From the NCBI GenBank assembly GCA_000149265.1, contig CH001979.1, positions 561,619 through 625,618 of the forward strand: a stretch of DNA of 64,000 bases, in the 5' to 3' direction. A program made the position numbers and the translations under genes. Below, piece by piece: positions 42,242 to 53,660 of this stretch. The DNA is from Ciona savignyi. Its lineage: Eukaryota > Chordata > Ascidiacea > Phlebobranchia > Cionidae. Positions within the stretch are counted from its first letter, which is position 1. Each line of letters begins with the position of its first letter. The notes below the pieces were generated by a model, which was not told the DNA's origin, ran no database searches, and saw nothing but the letters and a program-made list of their open reading frames with translations.

Positions 42242-45200
42242 TTAGCCTTGACGGCCTGGTCCATAGCCTGGGAAGTTGTATCCCTGGCTTGGTTGGGTAG
42301 ATCTTAGGCAGGTCATAAGACAAAGAGAGCACATGGACGTTTTCAATTGCTCGTTCGCTGTAAGGGCTGGGCAAGCAGGGCACGAGTTACGCGCTGGTAT
42401 CACACAGGAGGACATTTGCTGGCTTTGGGACGTTTGGATATAACCTGCGTTAAAAGATACGTGTCAGCTATGGTGGAGTAAAGTTCTATGTATAATGTTA
42501 TGTTGTTCCTAAAACTGTTGTGGATTACAAAGAGAATGCGATAAAATGATGAGTGTTTTCATATTCATCCCCGTGAATGGGAAAACACAGGGGCCTTGTG
42601 GAAAAAACACATGCGAAATCGTCAGATCACAATTACGCCCACCGTCGGTGGGTTACCAGAGCTGCAGATCCAAGCTTCAATTTTAAATTGTGAAAATATA
42701 TATTACTGCCTGTGGCACGATTTTGAGTGACAGCTCTTTGTGTGAGGTTAGTTTGCATTGAACAGATAAGGAAAATAATTGGTTAAACGCCTATTACAGT
42801 GTGTTTTGTAAAATTGAGACGTTTTTTTAATTTGATAGAACCCATCATACCACTGGTTTTACGCAATGTGAGTTAAGTTCCTTGCACAAGGACACAACCG
42901 ACAAGCTAGCGAGCAGTTTCGATCCTGCAACCCTAAGACTAAAAGCCGTCGCTAATTTACACAGCCAATGGCTCAGACAAATAGGTAGCTAATTATTATT
43001 CAACCTACCGCATTCTTGTCTGACACATCTCCTACAATCGACCGGGGTGGCCATAACGGATTGCCAAGCTTGGGCCTTGGTGAAGCAGCTCCCATTCTGT
43101 GCACAGCGATCACTGCATTGCCGTGTGCGCATCAAGTTCACGTTAGTAGGAACTCGACCTGTCGTAGCGAAATAGTTTAAAGCAAATGAAATTTTCGCAG
43201 AATATCATAGGTTGTCATTATTAAGACTTTAAACGGACTAAGTGTCGACCCTATGGTGCGCTCTTATCTAGGATCGTTTTTTTATGATGTATATTATAGT
43301 TTATCGCGATGGTTCTCGGTACATATATGGTAGTATCGAAATCTCGTTTTTAGATTAAACAACAAAATATTGGGCCGATTTATTAGGCGCAGCTTCAGGC
43401 ATGTCTAATCAATCAGTTAACCCCAATGCTATATACTGTTGCAGCTTATGAACAAACAAGAATTAAAGCCCCTTCTGTAAGTTGTCGGAACTGTTGGCTA
43501 GGGTCATCTACCAGACAAGATTAAAAAATAACTTATTTTGGCAAAGTCCCACAACCTTAGTTTACCGCCTGTAAACGCCTAAGCATTATTTTTTTACTGG
43601 AATCACAGGTATTGCACCCCGCTAGTAAAATACAAAAATGTTGATTATCCAATAACATGCAAAGCGGAAGATTTAAGTTTACAGTTTACCTGGTGGGTAT
43701 CTGGAAGATACATAAGGGGGAGGTTGGTAATTGTTTCCAGGGTTTGTCTGGCCGCCGAAAGGTCCTCCGAAATTTGTTCCTGCAGTGATAAGTTTTAGAC
43801 ACTCCGTGTCAGAAAGAGCCTCTAGTCAACCGTTACAAGATACAAATGAATAAGTGTACGGAGTACGGTCGTGTGGCCAAATGGTTAACCCGTTCGATAG
43901 ATATACCGACTTTAATACAAAAAAGGCAACAAAACCACTATAGGTTCGAAACTAAGTCCGGTTGAAAAGCAATAAGTGTACGGCCGTGTACACATAATGA
44001 TTAACACACCGTGAGTAGGCCGTTGTGTGTCCGAATGATATACCAGTTGATATTTGAAAAGGTGTTAGTGACGAACCCGTAATGGGTTCGAATCTCAATT
44101 CGGTAACATTCCCACCTTGTTCAAGAGGGCATGCTTCTGTGCAAGTCTTGCAAGCCGCCTGTCGAGCCAGCTGAGCGGTGTTGTATTGCGGGCAAGATGA
44201 GCATCTAACCCTGGCTTGTGGTATGCAATCCATTTGATTTTCATTCTGGGCGCCTGCAAGTTTTAAAATGTAACTATGGGCTAACAACGGCAGTGATTAA
44301 AAATTAAAATATTGGTCGACTTATAGCCGTAACTATTTTTAGTAATGGCTCTGCTATAGCGTATCGAATCTTTACAATCGCAAGTTGTCTGTTGTTACAA
44401 GACTAAATTAAACTTACGGCACTGTCTCATGATACACAGCCTGCAGTATTGGGGCAGCGTTTGCAGGTTTTGACGTGTTTCCTCGTCATTTGGACATCGA
44501 GCTGGTCCGACACACGCTTGTACGCAAGCTCGGTTTCTTGGTGTACTAACTTCGCGAGTAGGCCCTCCAAATGGTCCTCCTCTAGGTCCACCCATTGGTC
44601 CGCCCATAGGTCCACCCATAGGTCCACCCATAGGTCCACCTATAGGTCCTTCCGTAGGTCCTCCCATAGGTTCTTCCGTAGGTCCTTCCATAGGACCACC
44701 CATTGATCCATCTGTAAATAAAGTTGTGCAACTTAGAATTTTGCTCATAGAACTGTTTTCAATAAAATAGCTCACTTTTGTGTTTTAGATGTGATTTTGT
44801 CAAGTTTTTAATTAAAGTGTAGTTAACCATCCATCAAAGTAACCTTCATTTTAGTCGTTGTTTTATTTTATAGAAGCCAGGTGAATAAAAACTGTCACTA
44901 TGAATTCAAATAATAATGGTAGGAAATGGTAATTAATTATAAATAAAACTTACTTTCAAACCGTTCGATTTCAAAACCTTCCATTCCCAATGAACCAAAT
45001 CCAATTAGTCTATCTTCCGTCTCATTGCCTCCTATCTCTCCAATTCCGAAAAGCAACGGGCCATACATCCCGAGGCTGATTCCCACCAATCCAAATGGTA
45101 GGAAGTCGTCTGTATCGGCTGCAAAAGGTTACGTAGATTTACGAAAGCATTTTTCACCGAATTAAATTTGAACCCGTTTTTTTAATGCTAGGCTTAACTT

Positions 45201-48200
45201 CGAATTCATGATGGACTCGTTGCTATGAACCTTGTATATAAATCTATATATGTATCAATCGCGTCAACCAATTGGTCACACGATTATACCGATCTTTTTT
45301 AATGATTAAGTTAACTGGGGGGTTAGCGACAAAATTAATGTGAATTGACCGAGGGCAACCAGGGAGTCAGTCTTGATTCCACAACCATTCGGCCGATGAT
45401 CGCATTTTAATTGTTGTGTGGACGAATTTCATTCTTTTATATTTCTTTATATCTGGTAGCTCTGAATCATACATTTAGATTGCTATAGTGGATAGGATAG
45501 AATTATATATTCATATGTATTACAGTGTGTTGTTTATAATTTATATGTTTGTTTAAGAAGAATCCATCATTCCACTAAGTTCAGGCAATGTTTGTTAAGT
45601 TCCTTGCCCAAGGACACAACCGACTAGCCAGTGGCCAGTTTCGAGCAAACCTCAGACTAAAAAGTAAGTGCGAGTAGTTACCACGTTGTAGTAGCTATGA
45701 CTACATTTCCATTGCCAAGGCCTTTAGTTATAGGCTATACACAAATTTATCAATTACCGTCATCATTATCACAATTCTGAATGCAGCTTCTGCAAGTTCT
45801 CATCGTGGTTTGTTCAGCAGAAGATAATGTCGGGCAAGTTTCGCAGTCTCCTCTAGCTTGAGTGATGCAATCTTCGACTTCGCTCCGGTTAAATCGGTTG
45901 ATAGGCCCTATTTAATACTTTCTTCTTGGTGATTTCGGACGGACAAGACACACTTATCAACGGGTTTGACGAAAAACTTGGATAAAAAAAAACAATATGT
46001 GTCCATTCGTGTGGTGTAACCTTAAACCCAAATTTATATCTACGTTATTCACAACCCGTACTTACCACACTGATCTATAACGCATGTTCTACAACCACGG
46101 GTAGTTTGCTGAAGTCTATCAATAGCTTGTCCTCTCGTTGGACACTGGTTGTTTTGAACACAGGATCGGACGCAGGTCATGTTCTTCCGACCACCGAAGC
46201 CGCGAACTCGACCTAAAATGAATTGAAGTTTACTTCAGGAGATCAAAGTTGATTCAAGTACGAAAGACTGCGTTTTCTGTACATGTTTTGGCGTGTTTGC
46301 CTTTCAGTAACACACATTTGCATGACATAAGACAAACTGTATTGGATACGAACGAATACGTCACACATATAGAAATAAAACAGGCGTAAATTTTCGGATT
46401 ACTTGAAAAAAGAATTTATAAACCCAACCGCATACGTTCGTAATCTTCTCAACGAATTAATTGTATTTACCGCAAAACCTCCATTTGAACGCCTCCTCTA
46501 ATAGAATGTCTTTTAAGGAAGAGTTGAAAAATAGAGCGCCGTGGTGGTGAAATAGAGGTTTTACGGTATATTTAATTGCAATGAAGTACGATGGTGTGAG
46601 TAAATGGTTAACACGACCGATACATATACACACTTACACACACTTAAAAAAATTAATTGCAAAAAACAAAAAATCTCTCAAACATTAAATATAATGAAAT
46701 ACTGACCCATCGTGGGTATGAAACTCCCATTTCCTATCCCGTGCGCAATGTAACATATTATTAACAAAAAAATTACTTGATATATTTGTACAGAAATCTC
46801 AGGGTACTATATGTTTAGACACATGCGTACCGGTTCCTGAAAAAGGGCCGGAATCCACTTTTATTGTCATTCCTGATTCCCAAAAGTTTGTACTAAACAT
46901 CTTATCGCTAAATCTTCTTTTACAACGAAACTTGTAAAAACGAAACCGTCTTAAAAGGTAGGGACAAAGTAATTAAAAACACGTTTGGGTGATGATTAGA
47001 AACATAGAATGCGGTTGCAGTGAGCCTTTTACCGGTCTCGGTTTATAAACTAATGTTGGGCTTTGTCACAAACTAGAGTGTAATTGTGTTTTTGTATTGC
47101 GCAACCTACTTTAAAACGTTGTTTTTCAAATTATTGCTGTGGCTATGTGACGTCACAATGCGTAAGTTATTGTCGTTCGTTTTGATGTTTTTCATGAGAC
47201 GTGGCAGTTGGCAGTTGGAAATTGTACAGTAAACAAAGGGGTGCCTCTAAATACTACAGGACCGCTTGGAGCGCTTGGATCGCTTGGATCACTTAGATTG
47301 ATATGGAAAATAATTCTAACCCTGTTCCAAACACTAATCTCAACCCCAGAAATAACTTTAACCCCAACCCTAACATTATTATCATGGCTTTTCCCTTTAC
47401 GCAAGTTAGTAAGTGATCCAAGCGATCCAAGCGCTCCAAGCGATTTAAGCGCTCCATGCGCTCCAAGCGGTCCTGTAGTATTTAGAGGTACCGTAAACAA
47501 AGCGGTAGTGTTGCAAATTAAAGTTGTGTGTTATTCTGTTCGCGCTTAAGATTAACTGCAGACCTTTAGAGTTTAGTAACCGACAATAGTCACGTCTATC
47601 AGGAATCAAGACCTGAAACGCGACAGGCTCGCCACTAAGATCGTTTTGATACATGAATCAGCCGCTTCAATCATTCGGCCAGTACAAAACCGCAGTAGTT
47701 TATGACCAATAAACATGGTACATAGAGGATGGTGCATCCGATTACCTCTTGCCTAAGGTTAAATTTCATATGAAAAGTATACCAACGTAACTCTATTAAC
47801 TATACCTTCGAATGAAGTTGTAAGAGAGGTACCAGTACCTGCTAAGGCTGGAAAGAATCCTCTTGAACGATTTCCTATGAAACAAAATTAATATTGTAGG
47901 TGTACAAGGACTGCTGATTTATATGATTTACCACGACATTGTTGTATACTACACAATTAAAGTTGGATTAACGAACCTCTTGGCGGAGAGCTTAACGACC
48001 CTCTTGGCGGAAAGCAAGCTCGGACACAAGTATAGCAGCTTCTCATTCGCTGTACTTCAGTGGGGGTTGGGGTTTTACAAACCGAACATTGGGTCAGGGC
48101 GTTTATGACACAATCGACGCTGTGGTTGCGGACCCTTGGTCCTGTAATGGAAAAACTTAACATTACGAGATCACCAAGTCGTTGAGAGATATGTTGATTC

Positions 48201-50827
48201 TCATTGCAATTGTAAGTTAGTGTGTTTAACGTAATGTCTAATTACGTTGGTTTGATTTGCTGCTATTTATTACAACGGAAAAATGAAAAAAACTTAACTT
48301 TATGTTTATAGTGAGTATAATATTTTAATTATAGTAAGTGGTTTTACAAAGGAGGTGCTTTTCGTGCGTTGTGACTAACAGGTATGTTTAAATATATTCA
48401 AAATCATTTAGCATTTAAGGTAAAGAGACTTTTGTTGTTTCTTACCGCATTTATCCATGACGCATCCAATACATTGGAAGCTCGTGTTTCGCAATTCCTC
48501 TTCGACTTCTTCTGGAGTTGGGCACTTATCGGGTGAGATGCAAGCTCTTATACAGGGAATAAGTGGTCTGGGGCGGGGACGGGGTCGATATGTTTCAGAT
48601 GTTTCTAATTCTTCTTCCTCTGACTCTTGCTCAGGGTATTCTGTCACCCCAGAAATAGCTTTAAACGAAAAGGTTTGAATTTAGTCAAATGGCTAGTGAT
48701 CATTTCTTTGTATACCAGTGAAGTTTTAAATAAACAATATTCCTATTTTTGTGGTTTATTGGTTAACCTAGAGACCAGTACATATCTTTAGGATTATCGC
48801 CATGCATAAAAAACGCAATGGCTTTATCTCCCATAGGCAGTTGTCAAATTATGTCGTGCGTAGTTTTTATTTAGTGAGCAAGATTTTGAACCCTGGTGGA
48901 GTTATCAAAAAACCTTTTTTTGTTTAGAATTGGTGTTTGCGTCAGTTTACGTTAGCCATTCGGCCACACGACCGTACCACACAACCGAAGTTAGGATCTT
49001 ATATGCAGTGCCGTAAATACCGTCGCGATCTTCTGTTCGATTTCCGATGCACAATCTTAAACAATTTTCGCATGCCTCCATCCGGCGTGTCTCGTCGGGA
49101 CTTCTCGGAGGACATACAGTGCAACTGGAGAATGCTCTCTCGATGCAGTTCGGTCCTTGGTTTCGTCGTTTTGGGCCTGACGTGAAATGGAATGGCAGGG
49201 TTAATAAACTACAAACAAATGACCGGGACTGAAAATCGGTTCAGGATTGTTATGAAACTAATTCTTATTTATAAACGGTAGATATTATGAAGCATATATC
49301 ACCGATGTTTAGTACAGAATACAAATAAAAACAGGCAGTTTTAGATTAACGTACCGCATTTGTCCATAACGCAACCAATGCACTCGAAACTTGTATTCCT
49401 TGTTTTCTGCATAACTTCGCGGGGGGAAGGGCATTTATCAGGGGCGCGACACGACCTGCAGGAAGCCATGGGTCCACGTGACCTGTTGGGACCGGGACGT
49501 GTTGAGTCTGTTGGTTCAGGTCGGCCAGTTTGTCGTCCGAAGCCAGTTACAGGGCCGCCTTGAGCGCTGGCTATATTCGGGTTGGGAGGGGAGCCAGCCG
49601 AGTTGTCGCTGCTCGTCATCGCTGAAAAAACGGATGGTGATTATGCTCTACTTATTTATCCTATAAACTTTTTATTGAATATTAAATAAAGTTTAAAAAT
49701 ACTAGTATTACTGCAAAGAAACCCAATTATCATGCTTGGTTCTATTGTTTCTTTCTTTGCTTTTTTGCCGGGCTCGGTTACGAAATGTTTGGCTCGTCAG
49801 CAAGATCGTTTATCGTATAATTTGTTTGTAGCATTAAACGTTTCTTAAAATCGTATAAATCTCACAGGGTATAGGAAAATACGTCGATTTCATTAAAGCA
49901 ACGGATTTTTGTACAGTCATGTAATCTTACAATTGTAAATTTGTCTCAAATCTGGTAATAATATAAAGAACTAATACAAATTTTGTAAATTCAATTTAGA
50001 AAATATGTCGGATGTGAGCTCGGCTTACCTTCTGGGTTGAACGAACCAACACACTGCCGACGGCAATCTTGGCATTCCTGCTGGGCTTGTTGTTCTTCAG
50101 GAGACCGAATCGGACATTTCCCCGTGGCAATGCATTGCTGGTATGCATTAAGAAAACAAGCAGTCGAAGCGTTGACGAGGTTCTGATTGTTTGGGTCTGT
50201 TTGGGTGCAAGTAAAGTTGGTTATTTTGCAGTGATGGAAAGGATGTGGGATCAAAAACCACCTAGGTAATTTGTTTTCTGTTTCGACCAGGTTTTGATTG
50301 TTTATTACTTAGGATGGTAACTACCTATACCGAAACATATATTACCTGGGCAAAGACCGAAAACGCAAGCAATACAGATTGGGCCCTTGATCAATATATT
50401 ACGACGCACGACGCTCTCGGTAGGGCAGATGTTGCGCAATTGACAAAAGCGCTCGCACAATTCATTCGGTCCTAGCTGTGCCGGCGTTTCTGCAAGAAAA
50501 GTATTTATTTTAAGGAGTGTTTTGTACTTCAGCTGCACATTACCGTGCTTCGAATCTAGCCCATTGTGGTGTATTTTAGTCAGAAAATATATCGACCGTG
50601 TTAATATTTTTAATAGTTATATTTTTTTATATTTTATTATATTTTTTTAATATGTTATTTCGTGTAAGAAAAATCGACTGATATGATTTTTTTGTTTGAC
50701 ATTGCAATAGAAACTAAACCGTACAAAGTTATACAACCGATAAACATTACAATTATGTCAAGTAAGAAATACTTTACTTACGTGCCAATACACAGGCAGC
50801 AAGACCTAAAAGGATCAAGATCTTCAT
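42242..50827 (-). CDS. Secreted modular protein with alternating six-cysteine A and B repeats (17 exons); unrecognised family
   Basis: Exons in transcript order: 50782-50827, 50346-50489, 50029-50196, 49355-49621, 49021-49176, 48446-48640, 47977-48141, 47806-47874, 46831-46872, 46066-46212, 45758-45907, 44954-45118, 44418-44711, 44116-44253, 43690-43779, 43009-43158, 42242-42444. They total 2589 nt (862 aa). Exon 1 encodes only a signal peptide (MKILILLGLAACVLA). Every internal exon is a multiple of three and phase 1-1. Modules alternate strictly. A exons 2, 4, 6, 10, 13 and 16 fit C-x(2,3)-C-x5-C-x16-C-x2-C-x4-C. B exons 3, 5, 7, 11, 14 and 17 fit C-x7-C-x(2,5)-C-x13-C-x2-C-x3-C. Exons 8, 9, 12 and 15 are cysteine-free linkers, mostly Gly-rich and partly hydrophobic. 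Exon 13 begins with GGPM repeats. It is presumably extracellular and disulfide-bonded, with no membrane anchor seen. Function unknown. Vanabins, ascidian cysteine-rich metal-binding proteins, are a loose comparison only. Confidence 0.88.
42560..42980 (-). repeat. tRNA-derived SINE interrupted by an insertion, last intron of the left gene
   Basis: Tail part at about 42560-42662 (CATCCCCGTGAATGGGAAAA, GCCCACCGTCGG) and head part at about 42798-42980, separated by about 130 bp of other DNA. It is absent as such from the right copy, which has its own SINE at 57.08 kb. Confidence 0.6.
43863..44106 (+). mobile_element. Two adjacent tRNA-like SINEs
   Basis: The first copy spans 43862-43970 and is flanked by the 13-bp direct repeat AATAAGTGTACGG (43849-43861 and 43971-43983). 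The second, more diverged copy follows directly to the edge of the coding exon at 44116 and ends in ATGGGTTCGAATCTCAATTC. The right paralogue has related copies at the same position (59.06-59.16 and 59.82-59.92 kb). Confidence 0.8.
44418..44711 (-). CDS. GGPM-repeat plus A-module exon (exon 13, left gene)
   Basis: 98 codons. The first half is a run of four-residue repeats of the type GGPM/EGPT/GGPI, encoded by a degenerate 12-bp minisatellite. It is followed by GPTREVSTPRNRACVQACVG and the rest of an A module ending CRLCIMRQC. The two homologous exons of the right gene have 68 and 72 codons with fewer repeats, so the length varies by repeat number. Both splice junctions are phase 1. Confidence 0.88.
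45520..45660 (-). repeat. tRNA-derived SINE, head half
   Basis: ATTACAGTGTGTTGTTTATAA, then CATCATTCCACTAAGTTCAGG and TTCCTTGCCCAAGGACACAA; the head is degraded. Confidence 0.6.
46586..46740 (+). repeat. tRNA-like SINE
   Basis: GTACGATGGTGTGAGTAAATGG head, ACACGACCGATACATATAC, and GACCCATCGTGGGTATGAAA B-box region. Confidence 0.6.
47240..47492 (+). mobile_element. MITE with 10-bp target duplication
   Basis: Inverted ends GGTGCCTCTAAATACTACAG and CTGTAGTATTTAGAGGTACC, with inner arms of repeated GCTTGGAGCGCTTGGATCG. GTAAACAAAG is duplicated at 47229-47238 and 47493-47502. The core (about 47330) shares AACACTAATCTCAACCCCAG with the unrelated-ended MITE at 5236-5455. Open frames on both strands at 47.2-47.5 kb are artefacts of this palindrome. 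Confidence 0.85.
47977..48141 (-). CDS. B-module exon with 3'-end internal duplication (exon 7, left gene)
   Basis: 55 codons against 47 in the right paralogue (63607-63747). The extra 24 bases come from a tandem duplication of the exon end, so that PPRGSLSSPPR replaces the shorter PAR. The donor used (GTTCGT) is the same in both copies and the phase is kept. Confidence 0.85.
50782..50827 (-). CDS. Signal-peptide exon of the left gene (exon 1)
   Basis: ATG at 50827-50825, then MKILILLGLAACVLA and a phase-1 GTAAGT donor. A hydrophobic core and small residues before the junction fit a cleavable signal peptide. Confidence 0.85.
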
Positions 50828-50879
50828 GTCGCTCCTTTTGAATCGTTTCTCAATGAAGTCGAATCTGGAAGTCACAATT

Positions 50880-50903
50880 ATTATAGCGCTCTAGTATATA
50901 ATT
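50880..50903 (-). promoter_or_regulatory. Possible TATA region of the left cysteine-rich gene
   Basis: ATTATATACT on the minus strand, about 70 bases upstream of the ATG, at a distance compatible with a core promoter and a short 5' UTR. Judged only by position and composition. Confidence 0.35.
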
Positions 50904-51730
50904 GGAAAGCTGATGTGTATTTCAAAAGATAAATCTTTTTTGACGTCCTAAAATTTTAGTAATTAACCCATAGCCTGACTATCACAAGTTATGCATAAAT
51001 GGGCCTTATTTACAACCTCGGGGGCACAAAAACGCGTTAAAATTCATCCCCATTAACGCAGTATACAGATCATAACGTTAATCTTCGATCAAAGGCATTT
51101 GGAATTCAGATTCCGTATACCTTTTCCAAAATAAGTCAGTTCAACCAAAAACAATTAGGTTTTTACCTTTTGCAGAACCGTAGATTTCTTTTTCTTTTCT
51201 ACACATACAGCCTTGCTTGACAAAGAATTTATACTTTTACTCGCATCTCTCCGGGCTTATATTGCTAAATTTCGAACGTATTTTCCCTGGTCACTAATAA
51301 GGTCGTGATTATTTCTTATATGCAAATATTTCGCAGAACAGACCTTTTCTTCCGAAGCAAGCACCACGAAAAATGTATTATAACAAAACGATTTGGAGTC
51401 GATCTGCTTTTGGACTCTGATTTTGGCAAGGGATTTGGGCAGAACTTTTTGAACATTTTGAAAACCTAAAATTACTCAGCAAGTAAAAAACGTCGCATTT
51501 AGGTAAATAGATGTTATAACAAACCTGACGTCACATTTGGATATAAGTCGCCTGAAATTTTGTTTTTAGAAAGTTTTTTCTTGTTTTGTTTATTTTCGTA
51601 AAACTCAATGCAATAGCTCCAGTAACACGACGGTGGACAAGAGGCAATCGGACGAACGCCTTATAATAACCACCTGCCTGAATATTGCAGCAGTGAGGAG
51701 AAAAGTTATACCTTTGTAGTATAAATATTG
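50904..51730. other. Upstream region of the left cysteine-rich gene
   Basis: Contains one CRE-like TGACGTCA near 51528 and a SINE fragment near 51603-51660. No gene seen. Confidence 0.4.
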
Positions 51731-52440
51731 CTGTATTGTGATATCTTTAGATTTGCATATTACCAGCCTGTTTGTTACAGCTTCCGAGAATCTTATACTT
51801 CGAGCCCATACCCCTTCGTACATCGGCAACTTTTGGGGAATCACCACCATTGTTACTCAGCAAAACGCTCGTTTCAAAACAATAACTCATGGAGGGTACC
51901 ACTCGTCACATCCGCCCGCGCATAGAGGTCTTAATTGGTTATATACGCCATCTTTAGGCCTTTACGTAACAAAATTTAAGTTTGCTTCAGTTTACGCAAC
52001 AAAGCTTTTTTCTGTCTAATTTATATTTTATATATAAGGTTTGGCGGTCACATCTTTTATACCTAAAGTAAAAAAATGATTGTATTTTAGACGTGTTTTA
52101 ATGACCGTCGTTTTTCCTCGATTTCCTTTTTTATAGAGGTTTCTGCTGCGTGTTTTTATTAACGAAAAAAATAAACTAAACTAAATCTTGTCTAACTTAT
52201 TAGTTCAAAAAACGATCTATGTTCATCCGAATGTGAAATATTATTTCGGATATTCACAGTTGGTTTGGACTGAGTGCACGCATGCAAATTAAAATTTCAA
52301 CGTGGGATTTTAAAAGCTTTGTGATTGTGATTCAGGCAGATTATCCGCGAGGTCGATTCCGTTCGTTAGATTTTGGGCCTATTCGGAAGTACGAAATATT
52401 ATCCTGCTGTTAATATCAGGGACTACAAGAGTAATGTTTC
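51731..52440 (+). pseudogene. Inverted partial copy of TDO (end of intron 1 to exon 3)
   Basis: At 51731-51800 the sequence matches the end of TDO intron 1 and the start of exon 2, including the acceptor (TTTGTTACAG) and CTTCCGAGAATCTTATA. At 52333-52435 it matches most of exon 3 (CAGATTATCCGCGAGGTCGA and GAAGTACGAAATATTATCC). The exon 3 copy has an in-frame stop and a frameshift. Retention of intron sequence shows a DNA-level duplication, not a retrocopy. Orientation is opposite to the functional gene at 33.5-40.6 kb. Confidence 0.85.
52020..52195 (-). repeat. Dispersed repeat inside the TDO fragment
   Basis: AAGGTTTGGCGGTCAC through GTGTTTTAATGACCGTCG to TAAACTAAACTAAAT, related to the 10.05, 22.17 and 30.05 kb repeats. 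It separates the two TDO-like blocks. Confidence 0.5.
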
Positions 52441-52559
52441 ATTTGCACGAAGACTTACAAGACATTTAAATAGTATTAAAGAGTATAATGAACATCGTAT
52501 GAACACTTTACATTGCTTTTGTATTTTTCGCAACAATTCGCAACATCCTACCTAATATA

Positions 52560-53660
52560 GTTATCACACTCTATGCAAGTTTGAAAACACATGGAAACAT
52601 ACAGGGATTTTCGTTTAAACATTACCTCATATGCGCATTTTGTTCGTTTTAGGGGTTGTTTGCCTATTCCATTGCTCCACTATACGAAACAATGGCTTTG
52701 TGATATGTCCACCTTATTCCAATGAATTTGCCGGATCAAGTCTTTAATTTGCTTGGGACAGTACCCGTACAGCAAAGCCAACCTTTCAACAAATTATTAG
52801 ACTGACTGGTTAGCATAATCGGTAAAAGGTTGGTCGCAGGCAGGCAACCGAAAAGTTTGAGAAAACTAAAACAGTTGCTGATCAGACGGTTGTGTCCTTG
52901 TATAATGCATTTAGCGGACACTAAATCTCAATAATTTTGCGTGGGTTGCTCAATCTGTCTTTTTCAAACAGACAATTAATTTTAAATACCGTGCATCGAT
53001 AAAGAATCAATGCTTATTACCATGTCACTATGGCTAGAATGTATTACCATTAGAATGGGATATTACACATGTAAATATTACCACTTGGTCACGGTCAGAA
53101 AGTTATTTTTAATCTGCGAGTTCCTTAAGTTAAACACAGTTGATTACTAGCGCCACCTCGAGGAAAGGTAAATTGGATTATTTTCGGATCATATATTCCA
53201 AAATAGGTTTTGCCAGTAGATATATATTTATTGTTTTTAAAACTTGTATGACAATGCGAGATCAAATGTTTAGTTTTGTTTATGTTGATCAAGAAAATAT
53301 TGGATTGTTTTATATTAAACCAAAGAAATCATTAAAGACGGATTTTACAAATGTGACTCACATAAATCAGGAGATAAATAATGAAATCAAGGACAAACTG
53401 CAGTTTGCTAGCCGAATGCGGTACGCGATAGAAATTTTGTGCCACAACGAGAGAGAAATTTGAATACAGTGCGGCCCTACAAACAAGTTTGGTTCAGTGC
53501 TTTTTAAAAGCTTTTGTTTCCACAATATTTTAAGTCGTTTGTTTTCACAATATCGCATTACTGTACTATCCTTCATTGCGCTTAACATTGCAATTTATTA
53601 TCTGTGACGTTACAATGCACTCTTGGATCCCAAAGCGTAGTATCAGTCTAGACTCTAGAG
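52560..53660. other. Gene-less stretch
   Basis: Includes a degraded SINE (about 52790-52925) and a 107-codon open frame at 53140-53463 without recognisable domain, splice signals or homologue in the window. Treated as chance. Confidence 0.4.

Larger units (their letters stand above)
41745..43200. repeat. Left copy of a segmental duplication (3' part)
   Basis: Collinear with about 56248-57500, starting in the flanking GCGTGGTGAACTATGATAA and running through the last two exons of the cysteine-rich gene. Further collinear blocks at 43.7, 44.1-44.7, 45.8, 46.1 and 47.8-48.1 kb match 57.7, 59.2-60.4, 61.4, 61.7 and 63.4-63.7 kb. Confidence 0.9.

Noticed and set aside
44449..44706. Ser/Thr/Arg-rich plus-strand frame opposite the GGPM exon
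   Set aside because: Shadow of the real minus-strand exon 13, whose splice sites, phase and paralogues are clear.
47192..47549. Overlapping 102- and 113-codon frames with SLGSL/PSDPSAP repeats on both strands
   Set aside because: Both are translations of the palindromic arms of a MITE at 47240-47492.
42242..50827. Assignment of the A/B cysteine-rich protein to vanabins
   Set aside because: Vanabins are ascidian cysteine-rich proteins, but they are much smaller. I could not match the A and B spacing to them from memory, so the link stays a hypothesis.
53140..53463. 107-codon plus-strand open frame
   Set aside because: Longest unexplained frame in that interval, but no recognisable motif, no acceptor or donor context, and it overlaps an open minus-strand frame.
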